Below, in pieces: positions 32,336 through 41,041 of a stretch of DNA of 64,000 bases. A program made the position numbers and the translations under genes. Source of the DNA: Clostridium zeae (lineage in GTDB: Bacteria; Bacillota; Clostridia; Clostridiales; Clostridiaceae); assembly GCF_017312485.1 (NCBI RefSeq), contig NZ_BMBA01000004.1, forward strand, positions 310,001 to 374,000. Direction: 5' to 3'. The notes beneath the pieces are model-generated. The model was not told where the DNA came from and made no database searches. It saw only the letters and a program-made list of their open reading frames with translations. Position 1 is the first letter of the stretch; each line of letters begins with the position of its first letter.

Positions 32336-33379
32336 CTACTTTTTTAAAATACACTTTCCCATACTTTCAGGACTATTGCAGCCATTACAGGAAACGCACT
32401 TTACTCTACTTGTATCTCCGTTTTCCCAACGTTTAATAAAATCGCTTTCTGCAATAAATGGTCTTGAGAATGAGAAATACTCAATGGAAGTTTCATTTAA
32501 TGTAGCTTCCATAGATGTATAATCTCTATTTCCTCCAACTACGATAACTGGAATATCAACTTCTTGGGCAATTTCCGCAGCATAATCCTTAAAGTATGCT
32601 TCTTGTTGTGGTTTAAAAGTATGGGAACTGCCGCTTATCTCCACTGCACTTATCCCAACTTCCTGCAATTTCTTACAAACATATTTACATTCTTCAAAAG
32701 TCATGCCCTGCTCTATAGCATCATTGCTATTTATTTTTATTAGAATTGGATAGTCTTCCCCTACCATTTCTCTTACTTCCTTACAAGTCTCTATAAGCAT
32801 TCTAGCTCTATTTTCGATTGTTCCACCATACTCATCTGTTCTACGATTATAATATGGAGTTAAAAATTGACTCAAAAGAAAACCATGTGCTGCATGAAGC
32901 TGTACACCATCAAAACCTGCTTCTTTACCTCTTAATGCTGCTGATGCAAATGCCTTTTGTATATATTTAATATCTTCCTTTGACATTTCCTTAGGTACGA
33001 TTTTTGATATAAGATTCGGTACTGCACTTGGACCTAAAATATCTCCTTCTTCTGATCCAATTAGCGAACCAAAGTATGCAATTTGAAGTATGATGTTGGT
33101 TTCCAAAGCATGGACTTTATCAGTAAAATTTTTTAGTTCTGGTATAAAAGAATCATCCTCTATGCTAAGCATATCAAAGAACGGAATCTTGTAGTCAGTT
33201 ATCTTAGCATTGCCTGTTATTATTGTTCCAACACCACCTCTAGCTAACTCCTCATATGCTGCAAACATTTCCTCTGTTGGGTGTCCATCCTTAACAAAGC
33301 CATCACCAGTTGCAGATCTAATAAATCTATTTTTTAATTCTAACTTTCCTATACTTGTTTTATCAAATAATAATTTCAT
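32336..33379 (-). CDS. Old yellow enzyme-family NADH:flavin oxidoreductase
   Basis: A 347-aa FMN TIM-barrel enzyme of the OYE family: ELKNRFIRSATGDGFV, GVGTIITGNAKI, GFDGVQLHAAHGFLLSQFL, TPYYNRRTDEYGGTIENR (the family signature) and FSFSRPFIAESDFIKRW. A C-terminal CVSCNGCN...GKC Cys cluster is typical of anaerobe members and may hold an Fe-S site or disulfide. It reduces activated C=C bonds. It is divergent from a TetR gene with palindromes between, so it is likely repressed by that TetR. Confidence 0.9.
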   Translation of the reverse strand: MKLLFDKTSIGKLELKNRFIRSATGDGFVKDGHPTEEMFAAYEELARGGVGTIITGNAKITDYKIPFFDMLSIEDDSFIPELKNFTDKVHALETNIILQIAYFGSLIGSEEGDILGPSAVPNLISKIVPKEMSKEDIKYIQKAFASAALRGKEAGFDGVQLHAAHGFLLSQFLTPYYNRRTDEYGGTIENRARMLIETCKEVREMVGEDYPILIKINSNDAIEQGMTFEECKYVCKKLQEVGISAVEISGSSHTFKPQQEAYFKDYAAEIAQEVDIPVIVVGGNRDYTSMEATLNETSIEYFSFSRPFIAESDFIKRWENGDTSRVKCVSCNGCNSPESMGKCILKK

Positions 33380-33467
33380 GCTATTCTAGCTCCTTTTCCA
33401 TAATTTCTAAATAATTTAAGTGGATATCCTTATGTTCATATAGCTTTTAACGTTAATACAATTTCTC

Positions 33468-33562
33468 CAACACGTGTTGTCAAAGTAAATGCTGCATGTT
33501 ATTATGATAATATCTATAAGAAACTGGTTCAACCAACAAAACTTAAGTTCTGTCGGTTAACC
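33468..33562. promoter_or_regulatory. Palindromes in the OYE/TetR divergent region
   Basis: Three dyads: CAACACGTGTTG (33468-33479), TGGTTCAACCA (33525-33535) and GGTTAACC (33555-33562). The last two share GGTT-AACC arms about 30 bp apart. They are candidate operators for the TetR regulator. The CAACACGTGTTG site lies nearest the OYE gene. Confidence 0.45.
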
Positions 33563-33613
33563 AAACAGAGTATAAAAAATGATGGAGAAAAGTTTTATTA
33601 AGAGGTATGACAG

Positions 33614-34207
33614 ATGACACCTGAAACTAAAAAAATAGATCCAAGAGCTGCTAGAACTCGTATTTTGATACAGGATGCCTTTCTTTCCTTAACAGGAGAA
33701 AAAATTTTTGAAGCAATAACCGTAAAAGATATCGTAGAAAGAGCTAATATAAATAGATCTACTTTTTACGCTCATTTTGAGGATAAATATATTCTTCTAG
33801 ATCAGTTACTTTCAGAAGCTTTCTCTTCTGGCATATCAAGTAAATTTCAATCTGATGTACAGTTAAATGAAGATACACTAAAGACTTTAATAGTGGCTAT
33901 GTGCAATTATCATGAGAATATAAGTAATCACTGTAATATAGTTTATAAATCAATTTCTTCTTATATGGATAACAAAATTCAGCTTAAGCTTAAAGAACTT
34001 ATTGCTCTTATGTTAACTAACACTACTAGCTTCGGTATCATCGAGAAAGAAAATTTAGATTTACTATCTATAATGATCAGTAGTTCAATATATGGTGCTA
34101 CTAGCTACTGGTATAGCAATAGGAGACGTATTTCAGCCAAAGAACTTTCACACAATATATTACCTTATGTGATGCCTAGTATTGAGATGTTTTCTTCTAA
34201 AAAATAG
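33614..34207 (+). CDS. TetR-family transcriptional regulator
   Basis: A 197-aa TetR protein: TRILIQDAFLSLTGEKIFEAI and TVKDIVERANINRSTFYAHF (helix-turn-helix, about 30-50), then EDKYILLDQLL. The C-terminal part is an all-helical ligand domain of the TetR_C_7-like form. It is divergent from the OYE reductase and probably represses it and itself. AGAGGTATGAC precedes the ATG, and a terminator follows at 34286. Confidence 0.9.
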   Translation: MTPETKKIDPRAARTRILIQDAFLSLTGEKIFEAITVKDIVERANINRSTFYAHFEDKYILLDQLLSEAFSSGISSKFQSDVQLNEDTLKTLIVAMCNYHENISNHCNIVYKSISSYMDNKIQLKLKELIALMLTNTTSFGIIEKENLDLLSIMISSSIYGATSYWYSNRRRISAKELSHNILPYVMPSIEMFSSKK

Positions 34208-34285
34208 TATTTTCTATAATAAGATATTATAAAACTCACTTTTTACTTGTGATTTAAGTTGTACATATTTAATGATATGATAGTC

Positions 34286-34314
34286 AAAAACCTCGACATT
34301 TCTGCCGAGGTTTT
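34286..34314. terminator. Intrinsic terminator after the TetR gene
   Basis: AAAACCTCG pairs with CGAGGTTTT around a 10-base loop, with A- and T-tracts on each side. It can also serve transcripts arriving from the opposite direction. Confidence 0.8.
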
Positions 34315-34420
34315 AATCATGAAAGCATTGTTAATGTTTTTTTTTGGTAAGATTAAGAGATAACCTTTTTAATTCATCATTTACCTAAAGAAACGCTTTC
34401 GAGAAAGCCAAGCCTTTCAT

Positions 34421-35083
34421 TTATTTATAAAGATAAACATATAAACTAATGCCGTCCTTCTTAATTCTGTAGTTTTTAAAAGACGTTTCTTTTATAAATT
34501 CCTCAAAATCTTCTTTTGTATATGCACTTTGCTTCAAGAAAGTTTTAAAAGCAAGTTTTACAAAATACTTATCAAAACCTTTCATTCCTGACTTTCTAAC
34601 CTCAGTTTCGATGTCTTCGGAGGTTGCCTTGTAATTCATATCTATTATTAGAGAAGTTCCACCTTGCTTTAGCACTCTATGCATTTCTGATAATGCTTTT
34701 ACAGGATCTTTGAAATTTTTAAATGCTGCACTACATACAATAAAATCGAAAAAGTTATCCTCACAAGGTAGATTTGAAGCATTACCTTCTTTAAAATCTA
34801 CTGAAACATTTGCTTGTTTTGCATTATTTTTCTCGATTTCTACAAAATCAGGGCTTATCTCTACGCCAGTCAAATTAAAGCCTTTCTTTGCAAGTTCAAT
34901 TGATAAATAGCCTGGTCCTGGTGCCACTTCTAATATGTTTGCATTTTTATTAACATATGATGCAACTTCATCAGCATATTGTTTCATTTCAGCTATTCTG
35001 CTCTTACGAGAATTTTTGTCATACCATTTTGCTGTTAGCCCATAAATACCAACATCTTTGCTTCTTCTCATATTTTTCATCAT
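34421..35083 (-). CDS. Class I SAM-dependent methyltransferase
   Basis: A 220-aa methyltransferase: ANILEVAPGPGYLSIELAKK (motif I, about 57-76), LTGVEISPDFVEIEK (motif II), NFFDFIVCSAAFKNFKDPVK (motif IV) and LKQGGTSLIIDMNYKA. It is of the UbiE/Methyltransf_11 type. It is divergent from a TetR gene, with three operator-like dyads in between, so it belongs to a two-gene unit that probably responds to a small molecule. Confidence 0.88.
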   Translation of the reverse strand: MMKNMRRSKDVGIYGLTAKWYDKNSRKSRIAEMKQYADEVASYVNKNANILEVAPGPGYLSIELAKKGFNLTGVEISPDFVEIEKNNAKQANVSVDFKEGNASNLPCEDNFFDFIVCSAAFKNFKDPVKALSEMHRVLKQGGTSLIIDMNYKATSEDIETEVRKSGMKGFDKYFVKLAFKTFLKQSAYTKEDFEEFIKETSFKNYRIKKDGISLYVYLYK

Positions 35084-35143
35084 AAATAAACTTCTCCTTA
35101 AAACACATTGATTTTTAAAAAATTAAAATCTATAATAATTAAG

Positions 35144-35196
35144 ACTAACATCGTTAGTTATCTAACACCGTTAGTGTATCACCTAACAGTGTTAGT
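35144..35196. promoter_or_regulatory. Three copies of a CTAACNNNGTTAG operator
   Basis: CTAACATCGTTAG (35145-35157), CTAACACCGTTAG (35162-35174) and CTAACAGTGTTAG (35183-35195). Start-to-start distances are 17 and 21 bp. They fill the space between the methyltransferase and TetR genes, where a TetR dimer would cover both promoters. Confidence 0.8.
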
Positions 35197-35222
35197 GTCA
35201 ATATCTTTTTGGGAGTGATTTT

Positions 35223-35798
35223 ATGGCTATAACAAAGGAAACAATTATAAATGCATCACTTAATATATTAAATCGAGATGGAATCGGCAATTTAACAATG
35301 CGTACTTTAGCTAAGGAGCTTAATATAAAAGCTGCATCCTTATATTGGCACATCAAAGATAAGCAAGCTTTATATGATTTGCTTTCAGAGCATATTAATC
35401 AAGAGATAATATTACCAGAAGCTTTAGACGATCCAAAGGAAACATTAATAGCTCTTTCTTTAGAAATTAGAAGAGTTCTATTAAAAACTAGAGATGCGGT
35501 AGATGTCCTATCACAGTCTTTTCCAAGTACACCAAGTAGAATAGAATCTATAAAATTTATTTTAAAAACTCTAAGTAAATACGGAGTTTCTAATAAAAAC
35601 TGTCTAACCGCTGCTAATCTTGTGAATAACTATATTTTATCATTTGTAGCTGATGAAATTCGTGGTATGAATTTTTCTCCAGAAGAAGCTATGCTTTTTG
35701 GAACATTTTTTGGAGATCAATATGAATTTACTCTAGACTTCCAGCAGCAGTTTTTATATGGTTTAGAGGTAATACTAGCTGGATTGATTGTTGAATAG
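35223..35798 (+). CDS. TetR-family transcriptional regulator with TetR_C domain
   Basis: A 191-aa regulator. The DNA-binding part is TIINASLNILNRDGIGNLTM, RTLAKELNIKAASLYWHIKD (about 25-45), closely like classic TetR/TetR_C members; the ligand domain holds SYILSFVADEIRG and ends with FLYGLEVILAGL. Three matching dyads lie directly upstream. It likely represses itself and the divergent methyltransferase. TTGGGAGTG precedes the ATG, and a strong terminator follows. Confidence 0.9.
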   Translation: MAITKETIINASLNILNRDGIGNLTMRTLAKELNIKAASLYWHIKDKQALYDLLSEHINQEIILPEALDDPKETLIALSLEIRRVLLKTRDAVDVLSQSFPSTPSRIESIKFILKTLSKYGVSNKNCLTAANLVNNYILSFVADEIRGMNFSPEEAMLFGTFFGDQYEFTLDFQQQFLYGLEVILAGLIVE

Positions 35799-35805
35799 CT
35801 GTAAT

Positions 35806-35846
35806 AAAACCCACGACAATACAAAGCTATATCGTCGTGGGTTTAT
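35806..35846 (+). terminator. Intrinsic terminator after the second TetR gene
   Basis: AAACCCACGAC pairs with GTCGTGGGTTT across a 16-base loop, then TATATT. It is reasonably strong. Confidence 0.8.
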
Positions 35847-35926
35847 ATTATTGGGATGTTTCTCTATCTTAGCTAAAAAATCCATTATGATGCATTTTTT
35901 ACATCAAGCTTTTAATTAAGTACACA

Positions 35927-36112
35927 TTACCGATTTTTACTTTTCAATCTTACTGCACTATAACTTAAAACAAATATATTAACCAGCATTACGCAACCTA
36001 AAATCCTTAAATCTATATCTGGGAGTGGCGACACAAAGCGATTTACACTCATGATTAATATGGAAATTATCATTATAATCAAACTTATTATGAATACATA
36101 TTTATTTTTCAT
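35927..36112 (-). CDS. Small two-helix membrane protein
   Basis: A 61-aa protein, MKNKYVFIISLIIMIISILI with a second hydrophobic segment ILGCVMLVNIFVLSYSAVRL and a basic tail. GGGGATGG lies 9 bases before the ATG. There is no recognised family. It may share a transcript with the broken lipoprotein gene upstream. Confidence 0.5.
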   Translation of the reverse strand: MKNKYVFIISLIIMIISILIMSVNRFVSPLPDIDLRILGCVMLVNIFVLSYSAVRLKSKNR

Positions 36113-36215
36113 TTACTATTTCCATCCCCATCAATCTTAATTTTTACAATAACTTGTTACTGTATATTAACATTATTATGCTGGATTATAGTAAAAGTTT
36201 CACAAATTAATGTTA

Positions 36216-36691
36216 CTATTCTTTCACAATGACTTTCATATTATCTTTTAGATTTTCCTTATCAATTTCTATAAACATAACCCATTTCCATGTGCCATTA
36301 TTTCCATTTTTACCATCTATTTGTGCCTCTGATGATTTTTTTAGGTTTACTGTTAAAGTTTTATTGCTTACGTTTATGCTTTCAACACTATATTGATTTA
36401 CAAGGGAAGTAGGTGAAGGTATTTGCAAATATAAAACTGCTTTTTCTTTATCAGGTGACCCCATAGGAATTTTTCTTGGTGTAAAGTATTTATCCTTAAA
36501 TTTTTGAAAATCCTCATCATTGATCATAAGAATAGCATCTTGTGGTATAGGCTTTGATTTTTCATCATTTTCATCAAAGCCTATTACTTGAGAATAAAAT
36601 TCTGTAAATTGCAAACTTTTTTTGCTGAACAGCCAACAAGAAATTGAAATGAAATAACAATAAGACAGATTAATGCTAATATTGTTTTCAT
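36216..36691 (-). pseudogene. Lipoprotein gene with a frameshift at an A7 tract
   Basis: From the ATG at 36691 the frame gives a type II signal peptide (MKTILALICLIVISFQFLVG, then C). A run of seven A (minus strand, 36617-36623) follows after GCA. One extra A, or a -1 slip on A-AAA-AAG, joins it to the downstream open frame QFTEFYSQVIGFDEN...IVKE, which has 130 good codons. The mature part (YLQIPSPTSLVNQYS, TWKWVMFIEID) is an unrecognised secreted domain. Options are a mutation, phase variation, programmed slippage or a sequencing error. Confidence 0.7.
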
Positions 36692-36755
36692 ATTATTCCC
36701 CACTTTAATTAGTCCTTGATAAAGTAAAAATATTTAAGCTAATTCCAATATTTTA

Positions 36756-37943
36756 TTAATCCCATTGTCCTGGAAATCTTAATTTTTGTAGCTTAGGGAA
36801 CTTTTTATTATATTCTTCCACTTCTTCTTTTGGAAGATCTACAAAAACCTCTGATTCGTAGAATTTTCCTTTAATATCTTTCATGCCGTTTTTTGCAAGC
36901 TCAAATCCCATAAATGCATCAAAGTTCTTGCCATCAGCAGTTGTAATATCAAAGTTATCACAGGTTTTAAAGCCTATTCTAGGATAATAATCCGGTTCAC
37001 CGAAAATCACGATTCCTTTGTACCCTTTATCTGCAGCTACTTTCATTGTTTCCCGAAGTAGCAGCTCACCAACTCCACAGCCCTGCCATTTAGGTTCTAT
37101 ACAAAGAGGTCCAAAGGTTATGATTTCATGTGTATTTTCCTCATCAATAACTCGTGCCTTTGAATACATTATACATCCTATTACTTCCCCATCCTTTACT
37201 GCTATTCTGCTTAGCTCTGGAAGATAATCTTTATCTTGTCGTAATTTATGCACTAGGTAGTGTTCGTCACATCCAAGATGATGTTTGTTCCAAAATGCAT
37301 GCTGTGTCATTAGCTCTACATTGTGCCAATCATCCTTTGTCTCCATTCTAATTTCTACTTCTTCAGGATTTAAGCTCTTCTTTTCTTCTGGAAACCAACC
37401 AAACTCTAACCTAACTTCTTTTCTTTGTAGATCATTATTTCTGTAGCAGCATGTATCCATACCAATCAAAGCAAAGCCTTCATGCTGATAAAAATCTACA
37501 GCATTAACATTGCAAGATTGAGTTTCTAGTATAATAGCTCGTCTTCGTTCTCTTCTTGCTTGCTCTTTTGCCATTTCAATTAAGGCATGGCCTATTCCTT
37601 GCTTTTGATATTTTTCGGCTATCCAAAGTTCTGTAATTCTTAGACGATTAGACCATAATTCTTGATCAGTTTCAATCGCAGCAACTAATTCATCGTCAAC
37701 TACCACTCCCCAAGCATAAGCATTTTCCCAGTGATCTTGATATAGCTTATCTGGAAAATCACATTCTTCTGGTGAATGGCTCACTGGCTCTTTAAAGTCT
37801 TTCTTTTCTATGTCAATAGCAAATCCTTTGTCTGTTTTATTTACAATAACATCATAATATTTCTCTGTTGTATACTTAATTGGAATTAAAGTTCCCTTCC
37901 ATTTCTCTTTTTGTAAATGTATAATTTCATATTCCATATTCAT
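36756..37943 (-). CDS. Double GNAT acetyltransferase
   Basis: A 395-aa protein with two GNAT domains. Domain 1 (about 60-180) has LWIAEKYQKQGIGHALIEMA and NVNAVDFYQHEGFALIG, like streptothricin-type enzymes. Domain 2 (about 195-370) has ITFGPLCIEPKWQGCGVGEL and GIVIFGEPDYYPRIGFK, the YhbS type, and is paralogous to the single-domain enzyme at 19498-20088. Both acetyl-CoA loops are complete. A fusion of two GNATs with different ancestry is not common. GAGGGTA precedes the ATG. Confidence 0.85.
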   Translation of the reverse strand: MNMEYEIIHLQKEKWKGTLIPIKYTTEKYYDVIVNKTDKGFAIDIEKKDFKEPVSHSPEECDFPDKLYQDHWENAYAWGVVVDDELVAAIETDQELWSNRLRITELWIAEKYQKQGIGHALIEMAKEQARRERRRAIILETQSCNVNAVDFYQHEGFALIGMDTCCYRNNDLQRKEVRLEFGWFPEEKKSLNPEEVEIRMETKDDWHNVELMTQHAFWNKHHLGCDEHYLVHKLRQDKDYLPELSRIAVKDGEVIGCIMYSKARVIDEENTHEIITFGPLCIEPKWQGCGVGELLLRETMKVAADKGYKGIVIFGEPDYYPRIGFKTCDNFDITTADGKNFDAFMGFELAKNGMKDIKGKFYESEVFVDLPKEEVEEYNKKFPKLQKLRFPGQWD

Positions 37944-38030
37944 TACCCTCTTCTTTTTGTTAGTTATTATCTTAACATGATATAGATGCGCTCATTTTTC
38001 ATATCTTTCATTTAATCAAAATCCGCTATA

Positions 38031-38726
38031 TTATTTTTTGCAAATCAAGAAATATTGAATCATAGGTCCTACTTTTTCTTTTTTTTCTATTTCAAAGTAA
38101 TTCACTAATATATCTTCAAATTCTTGAGATGACATATCAAATTTATCAGTTCTACCTAGATATCCTTCTATAAGCATCGTGATTCGATGTTCAGGGCTTC
38201 CAATATCCGGAACATCAAGAACAAACTTCCCATAAGGTTTTAAGATTCTATGTGTTTCAATAATAGCTTTTTCAACAAAGTCTTTTTCAAAATATTCCAG
38301 AGAACCAATACATGCTCCTATGTGAAAAAAGTTTGTGTCATATGGTGTTTCATGCATACTGCCGCAATATAATGAACCAATAGACAATTTTTTCTTTTCA
38401 GCAAATTCATGTAGCAACTGAATGGTTTTGCTACTTATATCAACTCCATGATATGTTGATGGCCAATTATCGTATCCACGAAACATTAGGTTTAAGCAAC
38501 ATCCAAGATCAATAAAATTCATATCTATAGCTGGAGATAAATAATCTATAATCTCTCGCCTTCCACTATCTGAAAATGTTACATCCTTTCGCATTCTTTC
38601 GAACAAAGGATAATTTGGATCATTTGTAATATACTCTGGAAGTTCTTTATACAAATCAACGCCTCTTCGCCCTAAATCAATAGCTTTATCATAAGATTTT
38701 GCAACTAATTCCAACTGATCTGCCAC
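38031..38726 (-). CDS. Class I SAM-dependent methyltransferase
   Basis: A 231-aa protein. FIDLGCCLNLMFRGYDNWPS is a variant motif I (GCC in place of GxG), followed by YHGVDISSKTIQLLHEF, FHIGACIGSLEYFEKDFVEK and LKPYGKFVLDVPDIGSPEHR. I choose the GTG at 38726 because GAGGAGG lies 8 bases upstream, while the earlier GTG overlaps that site. It lies one gene from a phosphoesterase. Substrate unknown. Confidence 0.75.
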   Translation of the reverse strand: MADQLELVAKSYDKAIDLGRRGVDLYKELPEYITNDPNYPLFERMRKDVTFSDSGRREIIDYLSPAIDMNFIDLGCCLNLMFRGYDNWPSTYHGVDISSKTIQLLHEFAEKKKLSIGSLYCGSMHETPYDTNFFHIGACIGSLEYFEKDFVEKAIIETHRILKPYGKFVLDVPDIGSPEHRITMLIEGYLGRTDKFDMSSQEFEDILVNYFEIEKKEKVGPMIQYFLICKK

Positions 38727-38781
38727 TATATTAAGCCTCCTCACTATACTATATATAAAATTATTATTTATGGTTTTATAT

Positions 38782-39645
38782 TTATCTACACACCCCTAGT
38801 TCTTTTACGGCCTTCTCCCAATACTTTTCAGATATATCAGGCCAAACACAAGCACCAGTTTCTTCTCTACATAACTCCATTGCTTTTGATAAAACTCTAC
38901 TATGAGATATATTACTTCCTCGAAGTATATTTTCAGTTACCTTACTCCAGAAAGGCGCATGTTCGTAAAGCTTAGCTTCATGCATTTCTCTGATTACTCG
39001 TGAAGTGTCATACTCAAGACTTATAAATTCCTCTGACCATATTCCATCATTTCCATGCAATATCAAAAACTGTGTCTTTCCTTCACTAAAAAGAGGTACC
39101 CCTACAGCTCCAGGATTTAGGACACATTTATTGTTATGTACTATCTTCCTTTGTACATGGGAATGTCCACATAAAATGATGGATGTCTTTACACTATCAA
39201 TTACTTCAAAAGTTCTAGCATCATCTGGTAACATTTTTTCATTTATCTTATATGGTGAGCCATGGCAGATAGTTATTTCTGGCATATCACTAAACTTTAT
39301 TTCCTCTACTTGCTTGAGCTTAGCAAAAAAATCCAAATCTATGTCTATAAGAGATTTGTATGCATATAGCAATGAGCCACTGGCAGAATTTTTGTCTTTC
39401 CAGCCCTTTTCACCATCAGCATGATATTTAAGCCAATAATCTTCCTTATTTCCCTTTATAAAATAACATTTATACCGTTCATTAACATCATATATTATCT
39501 TCATTGTCCTTTCTGGGTAAGCTAATTCTCCAATATAATCACCCAGAAATATAAACGTATCAATATTTCTTGAAAATGCATATTCAAGGCAGCGCTCCAA
39601 TGCAATGTGATTGCCATGAATATCAGATAAAACTGCTATGTCCAT
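38782..39645 (-). CDS. Calcineurin-like metallophosphoesterase (YfcE/MJ0936-like)
   Basis: A 287-aa phosphoesterase: IAVLSDIHGNHIALE (1st metal motif), FIFLGDYIGE, YFIKGNKEDYWL (the usual GNHE is GNKE), TICHGSPYKI and SIILCGHSHVQRKI, then CVLNPGAVGVP. This is the YfcE/Metallophos_2 layout. About 80 extra C-terminal residues are helical. Members are phosphodiesterases of mostly unknown substrate. TTGGAG precedes the ATG. Confidence 0.85.
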   Translation of the reverse strand: MDIAVLSDIHGNHIALERCLEYAFSRNIDTFIFLGDYIGELAYPERTMKIIYDVNERYKCYFIKGNKEDYWLKYHADGEKGWKDKNSASGSLLYAYKSLIDIDLDFFAKLKQVEEIKFSDMPEITICHGSPYKINEKMLPDDARTFEVIDSVKTSIILCGHSHVQRKIVHNNKCVLNPGAVGVPLFSEGKTQFLILHGNDGIWSEEFISLEYDTSRVIREMHEAKLYEHAPFWSKVTENILRGSNISHSRVLSKAMELCREETGACVWPDISEKYWEKAVKELGVCR

Positions 39646-39711
39646 TTTTTCTCCAATTCTATCCTATTAATATAATTTTATTATATTAACTTATTATTCT
39701 TCTTACACTCG

Positions 39712-39785
39712 AGGGCATTGTTGAGACTTCAAGCACAATATCTCTTATACTTTAATAGGCTTGCTCAAAGAACTAGTTTAGTTTC
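39712..39785. mobile_element. Dispersed element, partial copy with IS-like end
   Basis: GGGCATTGTTGAGACTTCAAG resembles the TATTGTTGAAATTAAG end of the IS1595 remnant, and AATAGGCTTGCTCAAAGAACTAG matches the ends of copies at 9075, 62356 and 24120. It abuts the end of the Nudix gene. Confidence 0.4.
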
Positions 39786-39791
39786 TGCCGC

Positions 39792-40259
39792 TTAAAACAC
39801 ATCCCCTAAATATAATGGAGATATAACATTACCATGTTCATCAAAAACTCTTTTTAATGCCTCAGGATATACTGTTTTCTCCTTAAGCTCTTCGTACTTT
39901 AACCACTGAAATCCTATTTGGTCAGGGTCAATTTTAGTAGCTTTTGATAAATCAAGTTGTGTTTTTAATGCACAAAAGAACATGCATTCAATTCTATGTA
40001 TTTCAGAATGTAAATCAGCAAACTTATGATTTTTCCCAATATACTCACTAACAAGTGCAACGTCCTTTACTTCTACTTCTGCTCCAAGTTCCTCCAGGCA
40101 TTCTCTTTTTAACGCCTCTGCATATGTTTCCCCGGCTACTTGTCCACCTCCAGGCAAAACATAATATACAATTCCAGTTCTCTTTGAAAGATATTTAACA
40201 AATAATATTTTATTATCTTCAACTATTATGGCTTTGGCAGTATTTCTTAACTTTATCAA
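39792..40259 (-). CDS. Nudix hydrolase
   Basis: A 155-aa Nudix protein with the box GGGQVAGETYAEALKRECLE followed by ELGAE (about 38-62). The start is TTG at 40259 (MIKLRNTAKAIIVEDNKILF), with AGAGAAGGGTG upstream; no nearby ATG fits. It hydrolyses a nucleoside diphosphate derivative of unknown identity. The start region is partly duplicated at 24150-24190. Confidence 0.85.
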   Translation of the reverse strand: MIKLRNTAKAIIVEDNKILFVKYLSKRTGIVYYVLPGGGQVAGETYAEALKRECLEELGAEVEVKDVALVSEYIGKNHKFADLHSEIHRIECMFFCALKTQLDLSKATKIDPDQIGFQWLKYEELKEKTVYPEALKRVFDEHGNVISPLYLGDVF

Positions 40260-40291
40260 GGTTCACCCTTCTCTCTAAAACTTAAATTCAA

Positions 40292-40585
40292 CTATATAAA
40301 ATGAACAATAATCAATAAAACCAATATCTCTCTTATTATATTAATTATTAATTCTTTAGAAATCCCTTCTTCAAGAAATTTTATTACGTAGTTGTATATC
40401 ACATCGCATATAAAGAAAAATCCTGCTATTACTATACAAAATATAAAAACAAATTTGTATTGCTCAGTAGATCCAACTGTAAAAATATATAATAGAGCTG
40501 TAATAGCAATTAATGCGAATGCCATGGACATCAAATGTATCTTTCTTACCTTATCTTTAAAATCTTCGCTTATTTTTATTCTCAT
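40292..40585 (-). CDS. Small integral membrane protein
   Basis: A 97-aa protein with three hydrophobic helices (about 18-37, 44-66, 78-97) after a charged start (MRIKISEDFKDKVRKIH). AAGGTGAAT precedes the ATG. No family recognised. It lies between GNAT and Nudix genes, 21-32 bases from each, so these probably form one transcript. Confidence 0.6.
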   Translation of the reverse strand: MRIKISEDFKDKVRKIHLMSMAFALIAITALLYIFTVGSTEQYKFVFIFCIVIAGFFFICDVIYNYVIKFLEEGISKELIINIIREILVLLIIVHFI

Positions 40586-40606
40586 CTATTCACCTTCCAA
40601 ATCAAT

Positions 40607-41011
40607 TTATCGAATATATCCTACCATGTTCATATCTGCTAGTTTTTTAAGCTTGAAGGATTGATAAAACTTATTATCTACTATGTCTTCTATATCTGTT
40701 ACAACCATGAACATTCTTACCTTTGAGTATTTTTCCATTATTGTTTTAAAAAGATATGTACCAATTCCATTCTTTTGATACTCTGGTTCAACGATTAAAT
40801 CTTGCACTATCAAAATATGTTCCCCATCACCAACACATCTAATAAAGCCAATAAGTTTACATTCGTCAAAGGCTCCCAGAATATATAATGAATTATCAAA
40901 TGCTCTTATTAGTTTTTCATCATCTTTCAAATAAGCATTCCAAGATTCTTTTTTGTAAATATCTTTTATAGATTCAATCATGGATGAGTCAATTTCCTTA
41001 TAGCCAATCAT
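40607..41011 (-). CDS. GNAT N-acetyltransferase
   Basis: A 134-aa GNAT: WNAYLKDDEKLIRAFDNSLY, LIGFIRCVGDGEHILIVQDL, VEPEYQKNGIGTYLFKTIME (acetyl-CoA loop) and FYQSFKLKKLADMNMVGYIR. This compact form is typical of YjdJ/acetyltransferase_10-like members. GGGGAG lies upstream of the ATG at 41011. Minus-strand neighbours are close, so co-transcription is likely. Confidence 0.85.
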   Translation of the reverse strand: MIGYKEIDSSMIESIKDIYKKESWNAYLKDDEKLIRAFDNSLYILGAFDECKLIGFIRCVGDGEHILIVQDLIVEPEYQKNGIGTYLFKTIMEKYSKVRMFMVVTDIEDIVDNKFYQSFKLKKLADMNMVGYIR

Positions 41012-41041
41012 CAATTTAATTTCTCCCCTTCAAACTGAAAC

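Noticed and set aside
39005-39424. 139-codon plus frame
   Set aside because: It is antisense within the metallophosphoesterase gene, whose motifs are clear.
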